Shown here: positions 47,364-59,000 of the stretch, one piece after another | Position numbering within the stretch: the first letter of the stretch is position 1 | How the letters are laid out: each line of letters starts with the position of its first letter | Assembly: GCA_963966185.1 (NCBI GenBank) | Contig: CAWZYM010000232.1 | Location: 390,001-454,000 of the forward strand | Reading direction: 5' to 3' | DNA: 64,000 nucleotides | Origin: Rhabditoides inermis | Taxonomy: Eukaryota > Nematoda > Chromadorea > Rhabditida > Rhabditidae | Notes under the pieces: generated by a model | The model's database searches: none | The model's input: only the letters and a program-made list of their open reading frames with translations | Told to the model about the DNA's origin: nothing | Translations under genes and position numbers: made by a program

Positions 47364-50300
47364 ATGACGATGAACGGCGACGCAGCTGCCGTGGCAGCAT
47401 CCGGCATCGGCATTAGCCTCACCGACCCCACCAAGCACGCCCAGGTGAGTACCACTACCACTTCCTCTTTTATCTCACATCTCTCCTTTCAGGTAGTGCA
47501 ATACGTTGAGTCGTTGAAGAAGGATGAGAACGGATGGAAGAAGTCTGTCGACAACATCATCACTAATAACATCAGGCACGATCCATTTCCTTTTTTTTCT
47601 AATTGTCAATGTGTGATTGATTTACTTTCGATGGTACGGTCTGTTACATTACATTCATTATTAGTGACGTTTGTGTTATAGTGGTGTGGAGGAGCACTTT
47701 GTGCTGCTGCAAGTGGTGGAGGATTTCCTGGTGCGTCGCTATGCGGGCGAGAGCGCTGCGTGCGGCGCCGTCCGGCAGCTACTCGCACACTGGATGGGAC
47801 GACTCACCGCCCAGGTATGGTTTGATTTAAGTGTGTGGTTTGTATTAATATTACACTTACTGTTGATTTCTCATGATATTCGTTTGTGCAGCCCGCCGCT
47901 CCGGCATTCTTGTCGAATAAAATGGCTCACCTTTTTGCGCTAGTCTTCGCCGCTGACTTCCCCAACCGCTGGCCCGAGTTCATCGATGAAGTGAGTCATT
48001 GAATTCCTAGTTTGCATATAGCATTTTGCTTTACATTTGACATGTATTGTGTTGTGTATAGATCTTCCTGTCTCGCCCGCTGGACCAGGCGCCGTTCGCC
48101 ATATTCTACCTGCGCGTGCTGCTCGCCATCGATGCGGAGGTCGTCGACAGGGACATCGTTCGCACCAAGCAGGTAATCAAAATATAAGCTACAGTTTTTC
48201 ATTACATAATCACTCTGATCAGGTGTTCGACCGCAACACGACGATTAAAGACGCGATGCGTGAAATCTGCATAGAGAAGATGGCCGCTAGCTGGTTCGAC
48301 ATTCTCGTCAGTATCTTTTCTCTTTATTATTTTTTAATGTTGAAAATGGTTGTCCGTTATACACGTATTGGTTATTTTGTTTGCAGGAGCGTTGTCAGGA
48401 TGGGACGGCACAGTCGCTGTGTCTGGACGTGATAGGTGCGTTCGTGGATTGGATCGACGTGGAGCTGGTCGCCAACGAGCGCTTCGTACCCCTCATGGTA
48501 CAGCGACTCGGCAACGCGGTCGGTTATCTTTCACCGCATTTCTTGTTTTGATTGATGATGTGATGTGCAGGACACTTCGGAGTCTGCGGTGAGTTGTGTG
48601 TGCGCTCTGGTGGAGAAGGGAATGCCGGCGCAGAAGAAACTCGGCATGGTCACTGCCCTCTCGCAGGTCATGAAGAACAACGGGCTCCTCACTCTCACCG
48701 AGGTATGCTCATTGTTGGATTCTCACATTCTCAGTATTTTCTACATATCACTGTTATAATGATTATTTCATATCGCAATCGCTCATAACTGTCAAATCCT
48801 TTTCTTGGCATCACGCACGCATCATAGATGATTTCATTTGTAGTCTTCCGATGAGGACGATGCGCTTCGTGTCGGCCAGCTCATCAACTCGTTCGTTCTC
48901 CAGCTTGTCGACTCGTATCAGAAGTGAGTATAGTATTCGTACTTTCTTTACGTTTGTTTCAATTCAATTCAACATTTAAACATTATCGCGTTGTGTGATA
49001 ATAACTTAATCGTAGAATTGTGAACAGCGCCGCGAATCACCTTCATAATTGTTCGTGGGTTTTTCGTGTTTATTCATTCTGATTTGCTTTCACCTGTATA
49101 ACCCCTTAGGTCATTTAGTGTGAAGAATGCAGGTAATATGGTGTGCGTGTGTTTGCATATCTGCTGTCTTCTGTATGCACGGCGGATTGCATTCTCGCTG
49201 TTGCGGTCGCTGTGTCTATGTGTTGTGGTCGGGTTGAGAATGAGGGAATGAGAAAACATTATAAAAAACTAATTTCAAAATAGTTTATTGTACACGTGAT
49301 AATATTTGTATCTCTATCTTTCATAGAAACGGGTTAAACATGGGAGGCAATCTCTCAGCTCAGTGTGTATGGACGTGCGAATATGTCACAAAGCATGTAA
49401 TTACAGATTGATGTGCGCAAAGAATACACCGGGTGCTGTGTGTGATATGAATTGCAGTGCGATCACAAAGAGAGAGAGAGAGAGGAGTGAGCGATTGAGA
49501 GAGAATAGGTTGTCTGACGGGAGCCAGCGGGAATTCAAGTTGTGGAAAGTGGAAATCATATTGTGATCGTGTATAACACACATCGATCGATCACTCTGAT
49601 GCAACACGTATACGGTCATATGAGAAGGGGTGCTGTCGAGAGATGAGAGTGAACAGGTGGAAAAATGTGATCTGATCAGCTGATTTGCTGATTTGATATT
49701 GCGTGCGTGCTCGAGTCATTTACGGGGGACCAATAAAGATACCAGGAGGTATGCAATCTGATTAGATGTTGCCACATTTAGCAAGACACGCGCTCTTGCT
49801 GACGAAGCGGTTGCCGTTGCCACAACCAGAGAAGCTGAACCGCTCGCACTTGCGCGTTTCGGCGTCAAAGAACCTGCAATGCACTGTGTTCATCTACTTG
49901 TCATTATATTGTTGTATCATGCTGACTGACCACATGATACGCGCTCGTCCGCAGTGTCCTGTGACGGGTGGGAGGTCGCACACGTTGACGGGCACCGGAG
50001 CTGGAGTTGTTTGCGGAGGGGTAGGAGTAGGCGCAGGCGGTAGTGAGAACTGCCCCGGGTTGGCCGGGTTGAAGATGTTGAACAGAGGAGCAGGAGTCGA
50101 TGGAAGAGCAGGAGGCGGCTGGGTGAAGCCTGATGGGGGAGTGAATCCTGTAGGTGGCGTGAAAGGTGGCGGAGGAGTGAATGCAATGGTAGGCGGAGTG
50201 GGAGGTGGCGCCGGGAAACCTTGAGCGGGAAAAGGTTGCCCTGGCTGCGGCGGCACGAGAGTTGGAAAGGGCTGAGGCGGTTGGAACGGAGGGTTTGTGA

Positions 50301-53300
50301 TAAAGGTGGGCTGAGGCGGTTGCGGTTGGAACGGAGGGTTTGTGATAAAGGTGGGCTCGGGAGGTTGGAACGGTGGAATTGTTGCGAAGGTTGGCTGAGG
50401 AGGGAAGCCGCTCTCCGGCTGTTGAGGGAACGCAGGTGCGGGCTGCTGCGGCGAGAATGTCTGTGAAGGAATGAACGGGGCGAACGTCGGTTGTGGCGGC
50501 ATGGAATTCATTGAGAGGGGTGACACGGGTGGAGGTGACCCGTCAGAGATGACGATCAGACATTGGGCTACCTTAAATAATTATTATCGAACAAAATCAT
50601 TGGTAAAGGAGATCTTACCTGATCTTTGACGACGCACGTCTTCGGTAGAGTGCAGATGATTGAATCACATCCGAAATCATTCCAATTTTGTTGAGAATAA
50701 CATGCTGCGACAAGAATATATAGAAGTACGCAAAGACGCATGGGAGTGACGGATTGAATAGCAGTAGTCGAGGGGTTGTAGACCGGTCGAGTTTTGTGCG
50801 TGAAGTGTAGTGAGTGGTGAGACGGGGTGGAATTAAGTTGGGGATAGCCGGTGGTGGACGCTGACTGTGGCTATCGACTTTTGGATCGCAGACTCGTCAG
50901 TTGGATGCGTCATCTCGGATTTTCTTGTTTCCGTCCATATCTTTCTTTCTTGCTGCCTGCCGCGCGCGCGGACACCGGCCGTCTTTGGGAATGTGATAGT
51001 CATATAATGTCTGTTTTATCGGATATTGGATGTGGTGGTCACGCATGACGTCTGCTACATGTCCGCGTGTGTAATTAGTAACGCCAAGATATGGGGCGAT
51101 CATGTTTGAAATTGCAGGGATAATGGTGTATTGATTATTGAAGGAAGTGTTATACGTGAACCGTGAATATTTGCAGATTGGTGTCGGAGGGTGTGGCTAG
51201 CGATGCTGCGGCGGCTCTGTCTGCGGTGGAGGGAGAGGTGGAGACTATGCTGCGCGTGCTGGCCCGCGAGGAGCCGGAGGCGAGCGAGTCGGTCATCGAC
51301 GCTCTCAAGATGTACGTCAATGTCATCAAGAACGCCGAGACGCCGGTTAGTTTCTCTTCTCTCTTTTTTGTTCTCGACGACATGGGTGTTTTTGCAGGAG
51401 CGTGTCGCAATGCTGGGTCGTCTAGTGGCAGTGTGTCTTGAGCGGTACGAGATGGGAGAGGATCTGCAGGTGGACGGAGAAGGAGAAGACGAGATCGACT
51501 TCCACGAGTACCGCCGCCAGCTGCGCAGTCTCGTCAACCCCATCGGAACAAAGGTCTGCAGATGATCTCTTTTCTATTTTAATCGCACGTTTGTGTTCAG
51601 CACCCCGAGTTGGTAGTGGAGCCTCTGGAGCGCCTTGTAGCCGGAGTGTGCGCGGGCGGACGCAGCGTGCAGGCCGTCGAAGCTGTCCTGCAGCTCGTCT
51701 ACTCTCTCAGCGAGATGATCCCGGTACGATTCACTTGGCAGTTGAGTGTACTGGACTGATTGGTTTGAGAGTAACTTCGTGGCTGCGAAGGAGGGCTGGC
51801 TGGGTCGGGCGGCTGCTCTTCCGTGCCAGCTCGTCGAGGGGCTGACTCTCGATGGCCGCGCGGCCGCCATCCATGTACTCTACTTCGAAACCGCCTGCCG
51901 ATACGAGCGCATCCTTCAGGCCCGTCCACAGCCCACTGTGAGTCGAAAAAAAAAACTACAGCCAGATGCCACGAGCTACGACACATTGTTTGTAGATGTA
52001 ACTGTATTGGTCACTGTTTGATATACACCATGTTGTAGGTTGGAATCGTGGCTGCGGCGTTCCTGGATGAGAGAGGCATAGCATTCCGCGTGGAGCGCGT
52101 GCGCACTCGCATTGTCTACCTCTTCTGTCGGTTCGTCAAGGCGCACAAGACAGTGCTCAGTCCTCTCGTGTCTCAGGTATGCACTTGGATTGCGGACTGC
52201 ACACTGTACGCTATTCATGGCGTGGGTTTCAGGTGATTGAGCGTCTGGCTCCGCTGCTGGCCGTGTCTCCGACCGGCGAGCAGTTCCTGTGCGCAGACGA
52301 CCAGGCCTTCATATACGAGGCCACCGCCACTCTTATCGTTTACGGAAGCCTCACTCCCGAACAGAAGGTCAGAAACAGAATGACAACTGATTACTGCAGA
52401 ACAAAGTACAACCTGTGTTATCGTTGTAAAATATTGGAAGTGTGCACTTGATTTTCCCACTCATCCTATCAGTCATAGGTTGCAGCGTATGAAAGTTGGT
52501 TTGAATAGAGCATTATTATACAAACAATTTAAAAGTACTACTGGGGTTTCTAATAGTTCAAATGAATCTCGTTCACCTTGTGGGATTTCAGGCGCAGTAT
52601 ATCACTGAGCTGGCTGGTTCTCTGGCGGACAAATTCAGCAGCGGTCTTTCCGAGCTGGCTTCGGCTCGGTCGAGGGGCGATGCGGCGACTGCGCAGGCAC
52701 TCGCGCAGTTCCTCGCCGCTCTGGTCGGATATGCGAGTCGCATGAGCAAGGCATTCAACCCCAACACGACTATGGCCAGCTGCAACTGCGTCGACGTCTT
52801 CCTCCGTCTGCTCAACGTGGGTTGCATTTGGTTATAGTTATTTCTATGTGTATTTGTAGATCTTCCTGGAGGCACTCGACTCGTCTACGGCGTCGTTCCT
52901 GTTGGAGAACACTCGCCAGTTGGCGCATCGTCTGGTGGTGTGTCTGAATGAGGAGTTGCTTGCGCTGCTGCCTTCTCTACTCGCGCGCCTCGCCGCCGCA
53001 TCGGCCGACCTCGACTCGATGCACCACTTGCTGCTGCTCGCACACCAGGTCGTCGCCAAGCACAAGGTGAGCGCCGTGGTAGAGACGATAGTGAACAAGA
53101 GAACAAGAGTTGTATTGCAGAAGGCAGTTCTGGTGTCGGGCGTGGACTTTGGGGCGGTGCTGGCGAACGCGGCCCGCTTCTCAGTGATGGAGCTGCCGCC
53201 GTCGGCGACTGCTCAGGACGAGGCGGCCGCTCGCTCGCAGCTCTACGTCCAGCGCGCCTTCCTACAGCTCCTCTACTCGGTCGTGTGCAATGAGATACTC

Positions 53301-53813
53301 ACTGTCGTCGCACCCGGGGAGCAGGTGGATGCTCTGCTCGACACGGCAGTGCGTCTCGCCCTTGCAACTGATCAGGCGTCTCAGAAGGCCGCACTCAGCA
53401 CATTGGCCAAGGCGGCCGGACAGGTGCCGTCGTGGTGGGAGCGAGTGGTGCGGACGTCCCTCGAGGTTCCTGCCATGCCCCATCTCAAACCAACGGACGC
53501 TGGAAGCTCGCTGGTGAGTGTACTACGTTTTTCTTTTTTTACCATTCTTTGTAACAGGTGTTGCACGAGGCTGCCGGCTCTCTGCAGTCTCTGCGGGCTC
53601 TGGAGCCGTCGTCGTTCGATCAGCTGGTGGTGCAGCTGATGCCCGCCAACATGGGACAACAGCTAGTACAGCACCTATCCACACTCAAAGGAAAGGTTAG
53701 TAAGAGTTTTTTTTCTTCCTGTGTCGTATGTCTTTCGTATTGCGATCAACTTATTGCAGGAGCTGGACAAGCAATTGACTCAGCTGTACTCTGCCCTGCG
53801 CCCGCAGCAGTAG
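47364..53813 (+). CDS. XPOT: Exportin-T (tRNA nuclear export receptor)
   Basis: About 20 exons from ATG 47364 (MTMNGDAAAVAASG) to TAG 53811-53813 encode about 950 residues, close to human XPOT (962). The importin-beta/exportin N-terminal region includes HFVLLQVVEDFLVRRYAG, FLSNKMAHLFALVFAADFPN and RWPEFIDE. Further HEAT-like helices follow: FYLRVLLAIDAEVVDRDIVR, IKDAMREICIEKMAASWFDI, DVIGAFVDWIDVELVANERF, DEDEIDFHEYRRQLRSLVNP-type sequence (VDGEGEDEIDFHEYRRQLR), and VYSVVCNEI-type C-terminal helices. The family exports mature tRNA from the nucleus with RanGTP. The second intron appears to begin with GC (ATCAG/GCACGA) rather than GT. Intron 9 (48924-51176, 2253 bp) holds a complete Kunitz-domain gene on the other strand. 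Identification is secure. Confidence 0.93.
49762..50741 (-). CDS. Secreted Pro/Gln-rich protein with a C-terminal Kunitz (BPTI) domain, nested in XPOT intron
   Basis: Three exons run from ATG 50741 to TAA 49762-49764, about 280 residues. A signal peptide (MRLCVLLYILVAACYSQ) leads to a short Cys-containing N-terminal module (FGCDSIICTLPKTCVVKDQV). A long Pro/Gln/Phe/Thr-rich linker with tandem TFITNPPFQP repeats follows, and then one Kunitz domain. Its six cysteines (CDLPPVTGHC, CERFSFSGC, CLAKC) follow the family pattern with spacings 8, 15, 7, 11 and 3. Residues after the second Cys are GRARIMWFF, so the P1 position is Gly rather than Lys/Arg. That argues against a simple trypsin inhibitor. 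The WFFD segment and FSGCGNGNRF match the conserved core. It lies antisense within intron 9 of exportin-T. Confidence 0.87.
50270..50365. repeat. Coding tandem repeat in the Pro-rich linker
   Basis: The sequence GGTTGGAACGGAGGGTTTGT recurs about 57 bp apart on the + strand, encoding repeated TFITNPPFQP units of the Kunitz protein. It signals recent repeat expansion in the linker. Confidence 0.85.
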
Positions 53814-54626
53814 TGCCTTCACCCCTCCCTTTTCTTCCCTCCCCTCCCTCTTCCTGCAAGGACCGGTGCAATGGGTCGCCCGGTCTGCGAGCGGGGGCGT
53901 ACCGCGTCGGCCCTGTCGCCAGCCGACCACCCCTCCGGTGAGGGGGATCACACTGCGAGCACGACAAGCGGACCAACAGCAGCGTGGCGGCCTGCGTGAT
54001 CAGGGATGATCATCCGTTGCCAGCACGGCTGCTGCACTCGATCCGCCTCGCGTGGTCCCGCCCACCCGGTCGGCGCGCGCCACCCCGACGCCCTCGGTCC
54101 CGTCTCGCCGCATCACTTCTCTAGCTTCGTCATCCTCCGCCCCTATCCATACTCCGCCCCTTTCGCCTTACTGTGACAGTGTACTGCGCCAATAGAGATT
54201 ATGTTGCCCTTGTCGGGCGCGCAGCCTTATCTGTTTTCTCGTTTCGCATGTTTCTTTCGCAAATGATTGTTGATAATTTTATTTTAGAGCAGATATATGT
54301 TATCAAAAGTCTATATGAGACAGTCTATGTATGAAATCTTCCGTCTATACCCCCACATTCGACAGTTGATAATGGTTTTCGCTCACCGCTCACATACACA
54401 TGTCTTGTTAGACCGTCTTTTGTTACATTGTTGTTTTGATTGATGGATTGTGTATCCTCTTGATGACTTGATTGCACCCTGCTTCGTCATTCGCATACCA
54501 CACCCCGTTTACTGACACTCAAGAACGTCCCCGTACACTATTCTTTCGTTTGTGATAAAGATTTTTATTTGTCAAAGTAGAGGCGAGAATTACCCGTGTA
54601 CGAGTGAAAGAGTTGAGATGAAGTGT
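53814..54626. other. Convergent intergenic region between XPOT and LSM11
   Basis: About 810 bp with GC- and pyrimidine-rich sequence immediately after the XPOT stop (53815-54120) and AT-rich sequence later. No gene was recognised. A TTTATT at about 54565 may be the poly(A) signal (AATAAA on -) of LSM11. Confidence 0.5.
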
Positions 54627-55472
54627 TTAGATCCTTCTGATAAAGACGACGGTGTCTCCCTTGACCATGGTGCACGTGAGATGTCTGCGTAGCACATGCC
54701 GCGTCTCTCCCAGAGGATACGGCCAGGCAGACACGCACAGGCGCTGCCACTGCAGACGGGCCGGCAGGTGCTCGCGCTCGGGCAACTCAAACAACACATA
54801 CAACAACCGACAACAAGACTCACCCTGCGTCCTGCCCAGCGCTGTTCGAGCCGCGTCGGCGTGGTCATCTCGTCCGCGTCCCGCACAACCAGGTTCCAGT
54901 GGTGATCGAACGCCACGATCACCCCACGCAGTATACGGTCTATCGAGCGAGCGGCGCGCAGACGCATCTCAACGCAATAGTTCGCAATCCATCAGCGCCA
55001 CACTCCCACCTCGACTCTCCACCGATTCTGGACGGCCAACGCGATCTGCAGCTGCGGCCCGCCCCACTTGTCCGGGTCCATGCGCTCCAGCACCGTTTTC
55101 GAAAGAGCGACATCAGTCAGATTACAAAATTACAATATAGAGAGCCTACCCCCTGCATCCTGCGCACAGCCTTCTCCTCAAACACAGTTCGACCCTCACC
55201 CACACAACTTGTCATCGCTTCTAGACGCGCCGCTCGCTCACGCTGTTCCTGTCTACAATAAACTTTCAAGAATTAAAAAACGCAGTATCCCACCTCTTTG
55301 ATTTCGCCCCATCCTTGTCGGAATCGAGTATGAGTCGTGCGAGTTCTATGTCATTGTCAACCAATCTCCTTTCGAACTCGTCCACAGTGGTCGGAGAGTC
55401 GTCGTCACTCGATCCATCCATGGCCAATAGGGCAACAGCATCCAACTCCGGAGACAGATAAACATCATCCAT
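54627..55472 (-). CDS. LSM11: U7 snRNP Sm-like protein LSM11
   Basis: Five exons run from ATG 55472 to TAA 54627-54629, about 195 residues. The N-terminus (MDDVYLSPELDAVALLAMDG, then TTVDEFERRLV) matches the LSM11-specific motifs ahead of the Sm domain. The split Sm domain has RMDPDKWGGPQLQIALAVQN and RWRVEMRLRAARS, then RILRGVIVAFDHHWNLVVRD-ADE (Sm1) and, after a spacer, VLRRHLTCTMVKGDTVVFIR (Sm2). This corresponds to human LSM11, whose Sm1 and Sm2 halves are also separated by a long insert; here the insert is shorter. LSM11 and LSM10 replace SmD1/D2 in the U7 snRNP, which directs cleavage of replication-dependent histone pre-mRNA. Three of its four introns end in GAG. The acceptor ttgacag abuts the ATG and CNOT4 lies just upstream. 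Confidence 0.88.
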
Positions 55473-55584
55473 CTGTCAAGCAAACATAAAACCGTTATGC
55501 AAGCAGAACAAAACATGTTATACCGCTATCGGGTTAGATCACCCCAGAAAACGAAAACACCCGACTAAAATAAAAAGTTTTATT
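55473..55584 (-). promoter_or_regulatory. Operon junction: CNOT4 poly(A) signal and LSM11 trans-splice acceptor
   Basis: Read on the minus strand, AATAAA at 55584-55579 is followed by a U-rich stretch (CTTTTTATTTTAG) and about 105 nt later by the acceptor TTTGCTTGACAG directly in front of the LSM11 ATG. This is the classic arrangement of nematode operons, where 3'-end formation of the upstream gene and SL2-type trans-splicing of the downstream gene are about 100 nt apart. The SL2 use is inferred. Confidence 0.75.
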
Positions 55585-56076
55585 GAACAGAGGTGAGATG
55601 GGAGGGGCGGGACGTGGGCGACTTGCGCCTCTCACACAGGCGCGGCCCGCCCCAACGCCGTCTCGATCACATGCACATTATGAAAGGGAGGAGTAGAGGG
55701 GAAGGATCTGGGGGAAGGGAGGACACCAGCGTCGCTGCACAGCCTGTTCGCTGTGCGACGATCCGCCGGCCGCCGGCCACTTAACGCGGAACACGGCTAG
55801 GCACCGAGCACCCTCACACGCCACGACAGGACGCGCACGAGTCTTAACGACATCGGCGCGCCAAGCAGCCGCACGAGAGGGCCGGCAGAGAGACAGTACG
55901 AAAGGGACAGGCCCACAGAGCAGCCGAACACGACACTTAACGCATCGGACGCCGCACCCGTCGCCGAGACGAATAAAAAAAAAGAAACAAACAAATTACG
56001 AAATAGAGATTTGGACGACGGGTTGATTGACGAGAAGAGAGAGCGTTCGCGAGTGACTTGCACCTGTATGCTCGAA

Positions 56077-59000
56077 TCAGCGGTGGGGCACCGAGAAACC
56101 GGGCGGAGGCGGAATGGAGTGGTGGAGGTGCTGGGGAGAGTCGCGGCCCATTCCGAACGGGTAGCCGGGCGGCATCGAGCTCGAGCTGCCTCCTCCCATT
56201 CCCAGTCCACTCAGCGACGACAGTCCACCGAGTCCACCCATCTGCTGCTGCTGCGCCTGCGATGCAGATTGCATTCCCGACCAGCGAGAATGCTGCTGCG
56301 CTTGCTGATGGTGACCAGGCTGGTGCTGCTGCTCCAAATCCGACGCGAATCGCACGTTCACATTCGGAAGCAGAGCCTGCAACGCATCTCTTAACTAAAC
56401 CGGAAAACGGTGGAACGCACCTTGAGTCCCTCTTGCCACTCGCTCAGCGACTGCGGCTGCGGTTGTCTATGCGACGGCGGCGCCAGACCGGGCGGTGCTC
56501 CAAACGCAGACGACTGATGATGACCATTGTGCATTGAGTGATGACTCTGCTGAGACGACAAGTGGTCATACGAAGACGACAGTCCTCCAAACATGTCCAA
56601 AGTGTTGGCGTGCATACGGGACGACTGAAGCAAGCAATTTTTTGGTTATCGTGTTTTTTAATGATGCTAACCTGGTGCTGCTGATGCGACTGCTGGATGG
56701 GCATACCCCATTGGTCGCGCATTTCCCGCAAAGAGTGTAGCTGCGGCTGCTGATGACTGGAATGGCGATGCGAGCTGGTATGGTGTCCGAACGGAGCAGA
56801 CGTGTAGGCAGAATGCGGTTGCGACGATAGCCCGCCAAGCAAGGACGAGTGGTGCTGCGACTGCTGCTGGTGCATAGACTCATGTCGGCTCGGCTGACCG
56901 AACAGCGAAGTAAGAGACGACTGCTGGTTCTGCTGCGACGCCGGCTGCTGGTGATGGTTGTAGAGCGGGCGACGTCTGAATTTGATTTTCAGACAATAGA
57001 TTTAAAAAAAAGGACAAAAAAAACTCACGGCTGATGATGAACAGTAGTGCGCTCCTCGTCGAGCAGCTGTTGTAGTCCCTTGGCACTCTCGCTGAACGGA
57101 TCGAAGCCCAGGTCATCATCCTCCCCGAAACCAGGAGGAGGAGACGTCGTCGAAAGACCGAGCAGCTGCTGCCACGACGTCGTCGACGCCGGCTGAGACT
57201 CCCTTTTTTGAGGAGCGAGCGCCGCCAGGGATGCAAAGCCAGACGACAGACCTTCTGCCAACGACTGCTGAGGAGCAGACGAATCCTCCGCAGAACTCTG
57301 AACAACACGTTAAAATGTATAACAGATACACGAAATTACAGTATACCTACCTTCCTCCACTTGTGTAGTCTGCTTCCACCAACATCGTTCTCCACCGCTT
57401 GTTGCTGATCGAACAATTCCATGTCCTTTTCCATCTGTTGTTGAAGGTGGTGGTGCAACATCATCAACGCATCATCCTCGTCGTCATCCAACAGGAAGGC
57501 AGGCGTTTGCAGCGAATACGCTGACTCGTCCACTGCCGAAACAGAGGGATGTGTTGACGGCGGCGGCGTAGGCTCACGCTCCACAACAGGTTCCGGCTCT
57601 GGCACTTCAACCTCCTCCGGTTCAACCTCAAAATGAATTATAAAAAATCAAATCAGCAAAACAAGCAACAATCAATCATTGAGGTAAACATGATATAATA
57701 AAAGAAAATATCAGAAAGTCTCACCGCAGGAGGAGTGGGTGAACGAGGTGGCGATGGCGGTGTGTTCGAAGTCTGCTTTGAAACAGGAGCCGATGATGTT
57801 ACAGACGAGGAAGATGTCGATTCACGAGTTGTGCTAAAAAAATACATATATAATACAAATCAACGGAAAATAGCAAATACATCACAAACTTCAAATAACT
57901 ATCGAAAGCATAGCAACAACGTACGTATTCGATGTGTGTACGGGTTCGTTCTCCTTGTCGTTGCCGGGCTTACTGCTCGTAGACCGCTTCCCGTTTTGCA
58001 CAGAAGTAGCCTCCTTCGCTTGTGTCGTTCCATTTGGTTGCGCATTCGGCAGCGGTGGGTTCTCGATGTTTTTGTTCTTCGCCAACCACGCCCTGTGAGG
58101 TAAACATCATCTAACATTCGGTTTTAAAGGTAGTGTACCCTCTGAATCTGGGTGTATGCGTAGATATAACATGTCATTGTTTACGATTCAATGAGTATAT
58201 TATGATAATGCGAATATACATTCTAAAGCAAATCAGTTTTGAAAAATCATTTGAAAATTGGAGTGAGAAATCGTAGAATCTAACAACTTTTAATCAGCTC
58301 GGGGGTGTGTGCACATTAAAGACAATTTATTTCCATGTGTTTATATTGTTTCTTATGTCATTCTTATTTTGGATAACATTTTTAATATGTGTTTCTTTTA
58401 CGAATTTGGCGGGAACAGCTGATAGAAAAATGATCTGCTAAACGCAGTAAGTTCTGTTAAAAATCATAACTCATATCGTTGCGTAAATATGTGTATAAAT
58501 TTTAATTTCATTATTTTTCATCACAAACGGCATGAAAATATTTCTAAAAGGCATTGATAATACATTCGTGATAATTTTTAATATGGGATTCAGAGGGTAC
58601 ACTACCTTTTACTCCACGTTCAAGATATTATGTGAATTTTGACGAATATAGATTATTAGCAACTCACTGTTGTTGCTTGACGCGAGCGGCCTCGATGGCG
58701 GCCGCCTGGGCAGCTGCCTTGGCACAAGCCCTCATGTACGATTCCAACAACCCTCGCTCATAATCCGCGTGCTTGCCCGCATGCATGTCGTCCTTCGTAA
58801 ACGATATGTCCGAGTCCGCGATGTCGTGCAAGTACATACACTCCTAAACCATAAAGTAACGAATTGTTTTGTCAAGGAATGGTAAATCTAACCGGCTTGA
58901 AGCACTGCTGACTCCGCAAAAAGCTCGAGCAGTATTTTGTCGTCCCCAACGACGCCTTCACCACACGACCGTCCAGCGTCGCGTTGTTCACACCCTTCAA

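Noticed and set aside
51100..51543. Minus-strand frames through exportin-T exons
   Set aside because: They are antisense shadows of GC-rich coding exons with no splice or domain support.
55085..55160. A non-canonical GT-AC intron in LSM11
   Set aside because: A GAG acceptor directly before CGC ATG GAC keeps phase with the exon ending GGG, and GAG acceptors are used elsewhere in the same gene.
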